From positions 496,001 through 560,000 of the forward strand of contig VICG01000012.1 in assembly GCA_008692225.1 (NCBI GenBank): a DNA stretch of 64,000 nt, in the 5' to 3' direction. Shown piece by piece: positions 11,221 through 23,799 of this stretch (its first letter is position 1; each line of letters begins with the position of its first letter). The translations under genes were made by a program, and so were the position numbers. The notes beneath the pieces were generated by a model, which had not been told where the DNA came from, made no database searches, and saw nothing but the letters and a program-made list of their open reading frames with translations. Source of the stretch: Monilinia fructicola. Lineage: Eukaryota > Ascomycota > Leotiomycetes > Helotiales > Sclerotiniaceae.

Positions 11221-11699
11221 ATTGTAGCAACTGATTTTGTATTTTCGCGATTTGCCTATGGAATAGGCTTGAGATCTCTGGGATAGATTACAGGCCATTA
11301 ATATCGATGAAATCGAGAATGTTAAGCAAATATGACATCATATGGTTTGAGTTCCTTTGTGAGAGTTGAGGCTCGAAGTAAGTGATGCTATTATCTCCAC
11401 TATCAACCAAAATAAACATCACGGCGATAATTTAGCGGTTTATCAAAAGTAACTACTAATTATAAATATTCCTACAGTATAAAAGGGATCTCCACTATTA
11501 ATTGTAATCTTTGCGTCACACTAAGCGCATGTATTGAGGTTAATAAGCATCCGGGAACCTTAATAAATGAGATATCGGCAGAGATGGCGTTGTTTAATCT
11601 AATAGGAGACTGATGATACATACGCTTGCATCAGTGGACCCTTCGCAAAGACAAAAATATCAAAGACCGAAAAGGAAGAAATCCGCCAACACAGACATC

Positions 11700-12197
11700 C
11701 TAATCTAAAGCAATATACGGAGATGCTTCCTTCCATACAGAGCCAGCACCCCAAAACAAGTACCCACCAGCCGATGGTATCATTCGCTCTCTCCCCCACA
11801 AAACGTACTCGCAAGTCGATCTAAACCTTAACTCTACAATCTCACCTCGCCTTATCGCCTGCGACTCTACTCTGTACCCGCGCAAAAGATGTCCCTGCTG
11901 TGTAGTGATGTGCTGGTCTTGAACTCTAATAGATGTTAGAGGAGGAGGCTTCATATGGGAGTTCCGGGTGCGCGGAAGCGTGTCTACTACCTTCTGGAAC
12001 TTGGATTTTGATTTGGTCCTGGACAGTGATCGAAGTATGGGAGGGTTTTGGGTAGAGTGGGTGATCATACTGTGACGAATGCGTGAAGTAGAGGCGAATT
12101 CGAAGCTTATTGGTGGGGGAAAAATGCGCGAGCCAAGTGATAATCTAAGGAGTTTTTTTCGGCGACTACAAACTTTGGTTGAGTCTTCGGCAGACAT
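11700..12197 (-). CDS. Possible small hypothetical protein, 165 aa
   Basis: One open frame starting MSAEDSTKVCSRRKKLLRLSLGS, basic throughout (many Arg, Lys, Ser), with a more hydrophobic, Gly/Trp-containing end (GGYLFWGAGSVWKEA). No domain recognised. Length and balanced composition make it more credible than neighbouring frames, but no intron or conserved motif supports it. It stands alone in a spacer between the coiled-coil gene and the PhzF-like gene. Confidence 0.35.
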   Translation of the reverse strand: MSAEDSTKVCSRRKKLLRLSLGSRIFPPPISFEFASTSRIRHSMITHSTQNPPILRSLSRTKSKSKFQKVVDTLPRTRNSHMKPPPLTSIRVQDQHITTQQGHLLRGYRVESQAIRRGEIVELRFRSTCEYVLWGRERMIPSAGGYLFWGAGSVWKEASPYIALD

Positions 12198-13635
12198 GGC
12201 CTAGTTGCCGGACGCAATCCATTGCCTGGGCATAGCACTGTTGCCAGAAATCTTGGCCATGCCAATCAAGAACTTATGCACATACATCTCGACATGCCTA
12301 CCCTGAAACCCAGCCTTATGGTGGAGCTAAAGGGCGGTTTCGGGGTTTTTGGCTACTTCGTCTGAAGGTTTGTTGATTAAACGAGATGGTGGATGCTCGG
12401 TCTGAGTTTTTTGTTCCCTGTCAAAATCACTTGTTTTGGTTGCGTTTCCTCAAAACTCATGGCGGAAATTCTTGCAATTCAAGCACAAATTTTCGACCTA
12501 TAGGAAAGATCAATCACTTCATGCGCCTCAAATATAAGACTTCTGAATCTCTTATCACAAGGTCACTATTCCACATGAGATCGGATTCAAGCAGCAGAAT
12601 GGGTACTCATCTACCCTGAACATGCTATGGATCGAAATATATGGTATAGTAATCGCTCAAGGTTGTTGTTCGCATCAAAGATAACAATCATTCTGCATCC
12701 TACCTCGCCAACCCGAACTCTACCTGTAGCTCAACACGCGAGTCTCGGCCAGAAGTCCCCACGATATCCAGCAAACAAACATCGACAAGCGAGCATGAAC
12801 TAACCGAGTGAACGTTAACGAACCGTGGGAACGAACCAACAGTAGCAGGGAGTTTTAGTCAAGAAATCTCAAAGCCTAATCAGCATCGCAGTACGAGATG
12901 CATACATAAGTCAGGAGCACGTCTTGGAAACGAAGAGCGATCAATCGGTAGCCCGATACGACCACATTGACATGTTCCAACGCAACGTCCTATCGTATCC
13001 GCATCTCAAACCCTTGCTTCGTTGCGCGATGGAAGCCGATCTTGCAGGATCTGAAATTGTGTTATCAGGAGCTTGTTGTCAGTTTTAGTTCGCTGTCAGT
13101 AGTGATACGTGATACATGATACATGATGCATGATGCGTTTCGTATAAAGTTTTATAATGGAAATGTTCAATTGGACGGGAATATCAAGGTTTGGTTGTTG
13201 ATACATGGCTGCAATCTATCTCGGTTCTATTGATGTTCACTCTTTCTTGTGTGTATTGCTGATACGGTACATATGCAGCTTTAGGGGGTGGGCAAACACC
13301 TTGTATGTTTCCTCAAACGACCGCATGTGTTGAATATATTGACAGGTGTGGGTGGAAGAGAAAGTCCTTCAATCACTTTTCATCGTTTGGAATTAACATC
13401 AGTGAATGACTCGAGGTCATGCAATCAATATAGTTTTGCTTGTGCTGATTGATAGCTTTGAGATAATCTCACTTTTCAGGTGCTGGTGGTGCTGGTGGTG
13501 CCAGATTTGAAATATGTAACAAAACTTTTCGAGGATAAGGAACTGCCAATCTGAGTACTAAGTCAGTTATGGGGGTACAAGATGAGGGGTCAACCTCAAT
13601 CCCATTACCCCCACCATTCACCTATCACCATTTAC
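12198..13635. other. Intergenic spacer, no gene seen
   Basis: About 1.4 kb with only short chance frames. A GGTGCTGGTGGTGCTGGTGGTG run lies near 13480-13502. The end overlaps the presumed 3' region of the PhzF-like gene on the minus strand. Confidence 0.5.
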
Positions 13636-14539
13636 TCAAATTTCCAATGTTCCCTCCATAACCTTCACCGCCTCTCCACTCAGAACGACTTTCTCAACAC
13701 TGGCCCCGTTTGCCATCGTCGTCACATCTACAAAAATCTCATTCCGCTTCCCCATTTCCACCCCCTGTTCAAACCCAAACTTCAGTTCCTCTCCACCGCT
13801 CCCCGGATTCTTCGTAGCCAAGTAACAAGCCAGCGCACAACTAGCACTCCCCGTGCCCGAATCCTCCGCCTCCGTTTCAAACATTCTCGTCCTATATCTT
13901 CTCCTTCCCTCTCCATCTTCCCCCATCTTCACATAGTACATCGTGGAGCAAAGTCCATTTCTCCACCCTTCATCTAGATGTTCTACATCATAGGTACTTG
14001 GATTGAGGTTTTTAACTTCGGCTGCTCTTGCCAGATCCGCGAGATTGGGAAGACTGACGAGAACGAACGTCATGCCGTTTACGATTGAGACGACAGGGGA
14101 TTGACTTTCTTCGCCTGAAGTGAAATCTTTAAATGGGAATGTCTTGCCATGAACATGTACATTGTGTGGGATTTCCGCACTGACTCTGTTGCTGTCTCTG
14201 GAAATCGCAATGGGGATTCGACCTGCCTTGGTGATTAATGTCTTGACACTCCTCAAGCCCAAGTAGTTGAGCACGAAGAACGCAGTCCCAATTGTGGGGT
14301 GGCCCGCGAAAGGTATCTCGGCAGTAGATGTAAAGATATCGACTGTTAATTCCTTAGGGTTTGAATCGAGGGATTCGGGGAGATGGAGAAAGACAACTTC
14401 GGATAGGTTGAACTCTCTGCTGATTTGGAGCTTTTGGATTTGAGAGAGGGTGCTTGGGGTTGGGGACGGATGATGGCGAGGGCATTGCCGAGATATCGGG
14501 TATGAGTGAAGACGTCGAGGTTGGTGAAGGGATGGACAT
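13636..14539 (-). CDS. PhzF-fold isomerase/epimerase-like protein, ~300 aa
   Basis: Member of the PhzF (phenazine biosynthesis-like) family, a diaminopimelate-epimerase fold that usually catalyses isomerisation. The fungal members' substrates are mostly unknown. Visible signatures are FTNLDVFTHTRYLGNALAII at the N terminus, FNLSEVVF carrying the catalytic Glu, IPFAGHPTIGTAF, and the second active-site segment EAEDSGTGSASCALACY. Three one-base breaks occur near the 5' end: extra bases in the G runs at 14456-14459 and 14462-14465, and an apparent missing base at 14529-14531 right after the proposed ATG (14537-14539). Repair gives exactly 301 codons, the usual size for the family. No intron is needed. 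The start is the least certain part. It is co-oriented with the phosphate symporter gene but nearly 600 bp away, with no sign of functional linkage. Confidence 0.8.
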
Positions 14540-15124
14540 TTTGATTGGAGTGGTGGAGGCAGTGAATGCGTCCAATATGTTCTAGGGTGGAGGAAGTGTC
14601 TTCGAACGGCAGAACAAGTCCAATGACCAAAGATGATGCGTTCCAAGTCTTTCACATCAATTTTTTCGGGGGTACTTATAGCAAAGTTGTATATTATGAC
14701 TGTTTCTTCTTGCAATGTCAATTCTGACTCAGACAAGTCTCCACTTGTAAGTTATTACTCAACTACTCGACTTCGAGTTCGTGTTTTTATCAAGCTGAGC
14801 TTGCAAAACCGAGATCTCTTTGATTTGTAATGTCGTTCATCACAAGTAAGGAATGGGGTGTCAATATGGAGAATGACTTGCTAGAAAGTTGGTTGAAGTG
14901 TGCAGTGGGGTAGTTCATCATGGCGCACGTGATTATGTCAATTGAAAGGCGTGATGCCGAGAATTTTTGTTCATTCATACTCTGCGCAGCGAGACAATTG
15001 TATTATGAGAATAAATTATTACGATTTTTTGTGTTTACTATCCTATGTACATTCCCCCAAGAGCCAATCATTCAATCACAAAACACCAGGTATCATATCA
15101 TCCCATCCATTTCCCAACTTGAAC
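14540..15124. other. Spacer between PhzF-like and phosphate symporter genes
   Basis: Both flanking genes are read on the minus strand, so this stretch combines the symporter's 3' end and the promoter of the PhzF-like gene. No coding frame or specific regulatory site was recognised. Confidence 0.5.
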
Positions 15125-17035
15125 TTAAACAATCTTTTCAATCTCAGTCTCATTCTCAATTCCATCATTACTTGAGTTGGCACTTTTGTTTGCTCCAGCA
15201 GGGCGTCTAGCCAAAGCTGGATCGTAGTTGGGGGTTCCTGGAACCTCACCTGCCAACTCTTCAAGTGTCTTTCTCTTAGTCTCAGGAATGAGGAAGGTTG
15301 TCAATAATCCCAAGAACATAAACAGTGCGAAGATTTGCATAACATGGTCTAACCAAGGACTGGCGGCGGCACCAGTAGCACCTTTGACAGCGCCAATTGT
15401 TCTGAGTGGTCCAAAGACAAGTTGTGCGATAATGGCGCCAACCTTTCCTGAAGCAGCACTGATTCCGTGTGAGGTAGATCTATATCGTGTAGGGAAACAT
15501 TCACCTGGTACGATGAAGGTGGTAGAATTAGGACCGAAGTTGAAGAAGAACTGGGCGATGACATAAAGTGCTAATAGAGCATGTCCGGAAAGTTTATGAT
15601 AAGCGAATCCGATGATGATAAATAGAATGGTAAGAATGGTGAAGCCCATGAAACTGAATTGGCTTGCGTCCGACAGTGTCGATTGTAGCGACAGAGACCC
15701 AGTATCCCGGAATTGCTCCAGCGCAGACGAGAATAAAGGTTACCAACGGCAGTTTTGTAGAAAACTTCATACATGTTGTGGCCTCCAGAGTATCCAATAG
15801 CGGAGAGAATGACTGAGTTGTTCAGACTGAGACCGTAAATATGCGACATCGAGGAAAAACCATGAACCAGCCGTACCAAGAAGAACTTTGCCGAACTTCC
15901 ATTGTTTGTAATGAGCGATAAAGTCCGCCCAGCTAGCCTTAGGGATCTCGAGTTCCTGAGAGTTTTGATTGAGGGTAGTTACGCGAGTGATCTCGTCTGG
16001 CTCTCCCTGGCTCTTTCCTTGCTTATAAGCTTGAACGTCCTCACTAGCTTGTTCAACGTCACGAGCGACATCAAAGGTATATCTAGGAGTCTCAGGAATG
16101 GTCAAGCGATAGTAGAGGGCAATGCAACCTGGAACGGCACCAAAACCGCTATTATTTGTTAGTGATTTCACTACGAAGAGGATAATCAGAAACTTACATA
16201 ATTATACGCCACATCTTATCGACAGCGAGTTGGCAAACACCTGTGCAGGTAGACGCCTTAGAGCCAGTTATGAGCGACTCCTTAAATCCCGATGCAACAA
16301 TCAAAGCAACAAGTGCGGCTGCAAATTGCCCAATACCTTGCATGGCAAAGACTGCATTCATCATTGCTCCTCTCCACTTAGTGGTAGCAAATTCAGAAGT
16401 GATGACAGACGACAAGGGGTAGTCACCACCAATACCGATACCCTGAAATACGTGTAAGTGCGTGAATAATATGCAAGCAGGAATATGTGTCAGCTTACCA
16501 TCAAGGCTCTCCAGAAGACGAAAAGACCAACGATAGAGACAGCATGAGATGGGGAAGAAAGAGCTTGAGCGAGAGTTGCAAAGATGATAATCATCAACTC
16601 AGCTCCATACATCTTTTTACGACCAACAACATCTGCGAGCCACCCGAACCCAAGTTGACCGATGACAGTTCCGACAGAAGTAGCAACCTTGATAGCAGTA
16701 TCACTTGATGATGGAATAGTACCCTTTTGAAACGCTGTTCTGGAAAAATGCTATACCCAGCATGGCAGTAGCCAAGTTGATTGCAAAGATCTGTGTTCCC
16801 GTTAGTACCGCATTTCTCCAATATCTAAATAGTGTATAATTACGTCATAGGAATCCGTGAAGAAACCAATACCTGCAACAACACAGGCGCGAACGTGATA
16901 CCATCCAAATGGAGCTCTGTCAATCTCAGCAAGAGCGAGACGTCTTCGTTCGTTGGCGTCTGAAATATGAGCAAAGTCATTGTTGAAGTTGTGGAAGGCA
17001 GAGTTTCCACCCACGGTGGTATTTTGGGCAGCCAT
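15125..17035 (-). CDS. High-affinity phosphate:H+ symporter, PHO84 type (MFS)
   Basis: Plasma-membrane transporter importing inorganic phosphate with protons. Start at 17035 (MAAQNTTVGGNSAFHNFNND). Typical family sequence follows: AGIGFFTDSYD at the first membrane helix, FGWLADVVGRKKMYG between helices 2 and 3, GIGIGGDYPLSSVITSEFA, IPETPRYTFDVARD before the central loop, and PGECFPTRYRSTSHGISAA in the second half. Twelve membrane segments are expected. Exons: 16844-17035, 16499-16790, 16198-16442, 15125-16148. Four one-base additions break the frame, at 16722-16724, 15837-15839, 15735-15737 and 15651-15653, all in homopolymers. Without them the gene is exactly 583 codons, typical for the family. 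Such genes are generally induced by phosphate starvation; no PHO-box was confirmed here. Confidence 0.9.
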
Positions 17036-20000
17036 TGCGAATAGGTTGAGCAGGAATCAATCCTTAGCAATGAAAGACGTGGTGAAGATTGGTGCGAGTG
17101 CTTGACTGAAGAGAAAGAGCGAGCCGACGAGAGGGGAATGCAAGTATCCTTATATTTCTCCTCGCAAGGTCAGATTCGTATGGTTTGATCACTAAAGTAA
17201 ACCTGGTATGAAATCTATGATAGATCTCATTAGGCAAGGAACTCCGAGTCCAAAAGTCTGGGCATTGTTCAATGACATTCACTAGCCCGAGACTAATTTA
17301 GTATGCACCCCCAGTTCCTGAATTACCAAGAACTATATTTGCAGCAGTAATAGTTGTATTCAGACGATATTGGAATGGCAATCCCTGGTGAATCGCAAGA
17401 AGTCTATCAAACGGACCATCTATCTGTCGAGATTTTTGCTATTGTGTAGCATATAGATTTGGGATTTGACGATCTATCGGAAATAGTAGAGTTCAGCCAC
17501 TGAAAACTCAGACTCTTTGATGAATTTTAGGATAATTGTAGACGGAGCAAGCACTGACAAAAGAAGAATCTTAGTTTAAGAAACCCGGGAACCAATTTAG
17601 TTCAGGACTTGTAGTATGTATTTTGCCAAGTCCCTTCATTCGTTGAAGCCAATCATCATCTCTAGATCTACCACGCAGCCTTTCGGTATGACGAATTCAT
17701 TGGCTCAGATTCATTTAGATACCTCAATCTGGTAGGTAAGTAGGTGAGTTTTGACGTGTGGATGTATCTGGCAATATCTAGGTACGCAGCGTAGCCATCG
17801 AAAAGAAATCAAACCGTATCCCAGGACCTCTAGATGCAAACACGTGGATTGATTGATAAGCGATGATGGATGAGAACATTCCTGGACATATTGTTTTGTT
17901 TTCCATAGACCTGCAGCTTCATGTTCTGAGCTCCCTTGAACAATCAACAAGACCGTAAAGCAGTTTATCCCATCTCGCAGCCGACAGTAACACAAACAAT
18001 CCCTACATATGCTGCATAACTATCCCTTTACTGCAATGTAGCACGCGACATACGTGCTTATCTATTCAAGCATTCCAATGGCAAAATCTCTTGTTCGAGT
18101 GAAGCTTTTCCGCTCAAGATGTCAAGATATCTAGGTACGATGAAGTCGTTGAAAGATTTTAGATGTTCTTGGCTGATGTTGTGGGTATCCAATGAAAGCT
18201 GGGGAAATCACAACGTGCTTGAAGGTTGAAAGTGGAGATAAAGACTAAAAAAAGCCCCCTATACACTAAACCAGCTCTGGAACGTGATCCGAAAGAGATA
18301 CCAACACAACAACCACATCTCATCGACGCCCAGAAAAAAGGAAAGTCTTATATTCAACAATGTGTGTGAATTCTACCGTCAAAAGAAAGGCTTGAGTGAG
18401 AAATGTACTTGACCTTCACTTGGCTTGAAAATTCTGAAAACTTAAATACCAGAGGTGATGGGTAAATCGTATCATTATCATTTACACGTTTCATCAATCA
18501 AAAGTTTCATGAAGTTGATAACCTACAGACTCCAGAGTATCCAATACGATATGGATTGTGGGCCTTTCTACAGTAGGTCCCGTTTTACTTCACCAATCTA
18601 AAAGGCCAATGATCTACAAAACAATCCGTGTTAACCAATCATCTTAGCATGAATATTTCCTCTCAAAGTCACAGCCGACTTAACCTATGGGATTAGACAA
18701 TGTTTCACGTTCGACTAAACACTTCAAAAGAGTCTATATACCTCGGTATATCAAGTGGTTTCTCGCGAATGGTGTTTTCCGTTTCAGAGCTTTACTGATA
18801 CCCTCTGTCGGCCTTGCTATCTTCTCGACATTCGAGAGCAGCAATTCGCATCATGAACACGAAGAAGAGGCAAGGAAAGAGAGTCATAAAGTGTTGACAT
18901 TGACTCCTGCATTTGACACGAGCGAAAAAGCACCTAGGATTCATCCATCCTCTATAATGATTCGATACATGTCCTCAGATATAGTGATTCAAATCAATTC
19001 GAGAAGATTTGTTGTAATTCCACCCCGGATTATCTCAGTGGGATATGTGAAATGGAAGAATTCCACTCAACAGTCGTCATTTCTGCTAGATGTTAGAGTG
19101 GCATAAGCGGATATTAGTGATCGGGAGTCTTCCATCTAATAAGTTTCCCCGTCTGTGCGATTGTCAATATTGAACGCTTTAACTCTTGAGGGCTAGTTTT
19201 CTTAACCCCGAGACATCTTTCCGTGCTATTCTGGTGGCGAAGACCCTCTTTCCCTCGTCGAGTAACGTTGAATAAATTCATCCTTTCAAGATCAACCCGA
19301 ATACCGAATGCAAGGTCTTTATATCCTTCATTTCGAGACTCTTTTTGAATGTCACTATCTCTCTCCGGAATTCAAGAAACAACCCGGTTTGAACAAGAAC
19401 GGCTTAGCCATGCACCGCTTGCATTCCTACACTCCTGCCTATTACCAGCGACGAAAGCGCTATCCTATTCGATCCGCGATCTTGAAGCATTACTTGATAT
19501 CATACACACATTCCAAGTTGCACAATCATAAAACGGCTGGCAAGACTTACACCTGGGCTACAGATATAGTGTCATCTATGGCAGTACTGTCACTCCATCC
19601 TGAAGTTACATTGACCCGGCTACACTGATATTCCACATCTCTCCCATCCTATTCTTCAGGTTCCTTGGTCTTGGACCTTCTCTCAACCTGTCCTCATTCA
19701 CCTATAGATAGTCGTCCTCAACGAAGGCCTATGAGTATTATATGTCCCTGGGACATCGGTATAGGTACCCGAAGTCTCGGGTGTTTGAGCCTGCCGAAAA
19801 CTTTTGGGTTTCGTGAAAAGCATATTTTGGGATTCTCATTCGTGAGTTGTTTTCTTGAGTCTCTCTTTTTTGGTGTCTGGGGACAACTTGATTGTCGCTG
19901 GTTGGGGATGCTGCGTCGATCTTATTGTGGTTATCATTGTCGTTATTACTGAGGAAATTGTCCGTATAATGCTTGGAAGAACTGGGATAAACAATAATTG

Positions 20001-21415
20001 TCCTCTTTGCAACCACACATCGAAGAACTGCGTCGAACTTGTGTTGCTTGCATACCTGCATATATTTATATATATGCTAAAACTCATAGTCTTCCCTCAA
20101 TACAAGTGTAGAAGTACTAGCTTTGCATAACTTCCCGCAGATCAAGATATTTTTCTCAAAGTGAAAGGGAATTGTGAGGACCTTATGTAGAGGACATGAG
20201 AAGAGAAAACCATCGTTACACCTTACGTGCATAATAGCATACAAGTGTTCTACAAGTCCTACACCGGCGCAAAGTTCTCGGGTATATAAAAACCAGACCC
20301 TTGTTCCTAGCCATGTTATAATTGTTCCACTATCGTAGGCCAAAAACGGACAAAGAAGTCTGCTCTTCTATTCTTTTGTTTGGGCAAAACCCAATGACAA
20401 AAACCCAAGATTCAACGTGCACCTTGTTTTCGGCCGAGAATACGATATGTCTGGCTCTACGATGTTTCCTCTTCTCAGATCCCTGCCTTCTATATCATTT
20501 ATGGAGTATACCATCTCTCTGCTACCCTGCAGCCATCCTTGTTGTCACCACATGTGTCAGCTATTACTGTCGAGCACCGAATACGCATTGATATCTAGGC
20601 CCGCAAGCGATTTAACATATTCACTACCCCGCTTTTTTCTCTGCTTTCGTATCCTGTCACTCATTCCTGTTCGACCCGCAGCGTAAAGGTTGTGAACTTG
20701 TGACTAGATAGTATTGCTTATGCGTATGCATGTATTGCATAACCAAAATATCTACAACTACAAAGTGGCGGTATATAGAGAGAGAGTATGGTATTGAACT
20801 GAGGAAATAGATCATGTGCTCGGTTGAGTGGTATTGCTATTTGGGTGAAGGATTCTGAGGAGGTTGTTTCGACAAAACGTGGTTGTTTCAATAGTCGGGA
20901 TCATACTGCATCAAGTGAAAGACAGAATTTGGGTACCTTGTAGAATACCTCTTTATTTTTGAGGCCTGGAATTTTGGGACGGTGCACGATGATTGTATGG
21001 AGTGAATGGGGTTGGTATACAGGAAAATAGTGTTGCTTTCGATGTTTGTTAAAAATTGAATGGTAAGTACAGCTTCACTGTGGTGATATTTCCTATTGGA
21101 AACCTAATTATGCTAAGTAGTAATGTTAGAAAATGATGAGAGAGAACATAACTAGTTAGGCGATGATTGACCGACTGCCTTTTAAACGACAAGCGGTTGA
21201 TATACCAATTGCAAAGAGTAATCTTCCAATTATGTGTTTTGGATATTTATAAGTATAATGCGGTTATTTGATTATTATTTCAAGAATATTAAGGTTTGTT
21301 GGTGGCATCGACTTCAGGTTGAGCGGTATTTTCTTCAGACCGGGCATTCTCCTCCTTGTAAACGTCATACTTGTAAGTAGACCCAGTATGATCACTCCTC
21401 AACCCCTTCTGTCCC
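17036..21415. other. 4.4-kb spacer, no convincing gene
   Basis: Several frames of 60-140 codons exist (the longest at 18687-19106), but none shows a domain, plausible splice structure or conserved composition. The part near 17036 should hold the phosphate symporter promoter. The region could hide a rapidly evolving or non-coding transcript that is not visible from sequence alone. Confidence 0.5.
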
Positions 21416-22981
21416 TCACCATAGACCTTTTTCTCTGGCCGTCAACTGAACATCCGGAGCCGGAGCTTCCGGGTAGAGACCACGACGCCGCAGCTCAGGG
21501 ATCAGTAAGTCGACTACATCCTCAAAACTACCCGGCGTGGTCACATATCCAAGATTAAACCCATCCAAGTCGCCCTCTTTGATCCAATATTCCATCTCAT
21601 CAGCTATTGTCTCCGGACTACCAACAGATACGGGTCCAAGACCCCCAATCGCCGCTTTTTCAGAAATAACACGAGGTGTCCATTTAGGAACGTATTCACT
21701 TGTGGTTGTGAATGCATCTAGATTACTACGAACCTTATGCGCTTCCAGAGAATCCGCCTTGGTGACTTCTTGATCTATAGGAATCTTAGACAAATCGATG
21801 CCCGTCCAGCCACTAACGAGAACAAGACCCCCAATAACTGAAGCATACTTCTTCAGCTCTTCGTGCTTGGCCTTGGCTTCCTCATCCGTCCGTCCGATGA
21901 TAGGAGTAAACGTCGCAAAGAACTTGACAGATTGGGGATCACGGCCGAGTGCCGCAGCTCGATCTCTGATCACCTTCACCTTGGGTCTTAGCAGCTTGGG
22001 AGAATGGGACGACACGAAGATTCCTTCGGCGTGCGTTGCGGCGAACTCGGACCCTGCTGCCGATGTCCCGGCCTGGAAGAGAAAGGGGGTTCTTTGAGGA
22101 GAGGGGTCGACAATGTGTCGTGTGTCGAGATCGAAGAATTTGCCGTGGTGGTGGATGGTTCGGATCTTGTCGGGGTCCGCATAGCTGTCATTCTCAGGAT
22201 CAGGTGATATTGCGTCGTCGGCCCACGAGCCTTCCCATAGCCTTGGCATTAGAATTAGCGTCAAGCCTTCGATACAAGTAGGGACTGTTGCCATAAAATA
22301 CTCACTTGTAGAGAACTCGGAGATATTCATCCGCCTGCTCGTAGCGCTCGTCATGGGCAATAGGACTCTCGAGACCAATCGCCTTGAACGCGGCTTTCTT
22401 CCAGGACGTGACAATGTTCCATCCAATGCGGCCTCTCGTGAAGTGGTCGAGAGTCGAAAAGCGCTTTGCAAGGAGGAAAGGAGGCTCAAAGGACGTCGAC
22501 GCCGTAATGGCGAATACGAGGTTCTTTGTCACGGCGGCCATGGCACTAATGGGCTAGAAATACATCAACGACTGTTGAAACTTGAGGATGGTGATATTCG
22601 ACCTACGATTGTGGGATCGGTTACGGGCCATTGAGCTGCGCGTCTGATGCAGTTGTCTAGGCTCCCTTCATAGGTATCGTATCCTCCGTAGGTATCAGCC
22701 AGAAAGAGGGCATTGATGCCACCCCTCTCCAATAGCTTCGCAAGCTCGATCCAGTAGTTTAGATCTCGCTTGGTTGCAGACTTATCTGTGGGATTCTACA
22801 CAAGTATCAATCAGCACACTTCAATTCCATTCGGCTCCTACACACAATTTACCTTCCATTGACCAGGGGATAAGTGTCCCACGGTGGACATATCAAAAGC
22901 ATTGAGCAGGATCTGCTTCTTGACTTCCGGCTTGGTCTCATTCTCGCGCACGGCGGGATCATGGGTCGATTCGGAAGTCAT
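21416..22981 (-). CDS. FMN-dependent monooxygenase, NtaA/SnaA/DszA type (bacterial luciferase-like), 463 aa
   Basis: Flavin-dependent oxygenase of the nitrilotriacetate/dibenzothiophene-sulfone/methylsulfone class, which uses reduced FMN to open C-N or C-S bonds. Recognisable family segments include LLNAFDMSTVGHLSPGQW, LADTYGGYDTYEGSLDNC, HFTRGRIGWNIVTSW, SPQRTPFLFQAGTSAAGSEF and HAEGIFVSSHSP. The start at 22981 (MTSESTHDPAVRENETKPEV) and exons 22853-22981, 22607-22795, 22306-22553 and 21416-22241 give exactly 464 codons with all frames intact and good GT-AG sites. The product carries no signal peptide and is expected in the cytosol. About 0.8 kb upstream on the same strand lies a solute symporter, suggesting joint uptake and oxidation of a small sulfur- or nitrogen-containing acid. 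The substrate itself cannot be told from sequence. Confidence 0.9.
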
Positions 22982-23799
22982 GTTTGATGATTTGGTTCTT
23001 GAGCAAGCGATGGTAAGTCTCGTTTGTCTCGAATCTCCTCACTCTTTTCATGGATACCACCGGTATTTTATTACTTGACCCTCAGACACCGTCATGCTCA
23101 CTTGGTGCGATACGTGATGCAAGGAACTGAGCACGGAGCGTCATGTCGTGAGAGTATCCCCAGTCATTATCTACAGTCTGTACAAAGAGTCCAATCCAAA
23201 TGCCCCAAACGAAGAGCGAGACGTTCGCGTAATTGTAGGTGCAGATGATGCCATCTTCCCCACAAACCAGACGATAAGAATTACGTTCGGCTATTATCTA
23301 GGTGCGCGTTCAAACGGTTGCAGATGTCGACATGCATTTGATATCTGAATGATCATGCACCTCTAGGTTTTTGGAACCGAGGATCCGCATTTCCGCAGCA
23401 GGTGGAACGCTTATGTGCATATCCATGCACCTCCTTACAGTACAGCTCAATTTGTCAAGTGGTATTTGAATATCGTGTCACTTTATTTTAGTATTCTAAC
23501 ACATATGCGACGATAATGATTTGGAAAACTTAGCAGAATACTTTGCATGGCAGCTCTCACTCACTAGCAATGGCGGCATAGTCATAGTTCAATTAGTTCT
23601 AGAATTCGTCTCTCATTACTCTCGACAGGTCAGTTCCTTGTCACTGCTGATTGTATTTTCCATGAATCTGGTCGTTTGGAGAGTTCAAATGAGAACCTCT
23701 CAAACAGTGCCTTCGTCATGATGTGGTCATGATGTGATATCCCTCTTTCCACCCTTTACGCGTATTTGCAATCAAAGTTGCAATTACAAATACTACAAC
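22982..23799. other. Spacer between symporter and monooxygenase genes
   Basis: About 0.8 kb separates the 3' end of the symporter gene from the monooxygenase start on the same strand. It should carry the monooxygenase promoter. No coding frame or specific operator site was recognised. Confidence 0.5.

Noticed and set aside
18687..19106. 139-codon frame as a gene
   Set aside because: No domain, splice structure or conserved composition; it lies in a large gene-free spacer.
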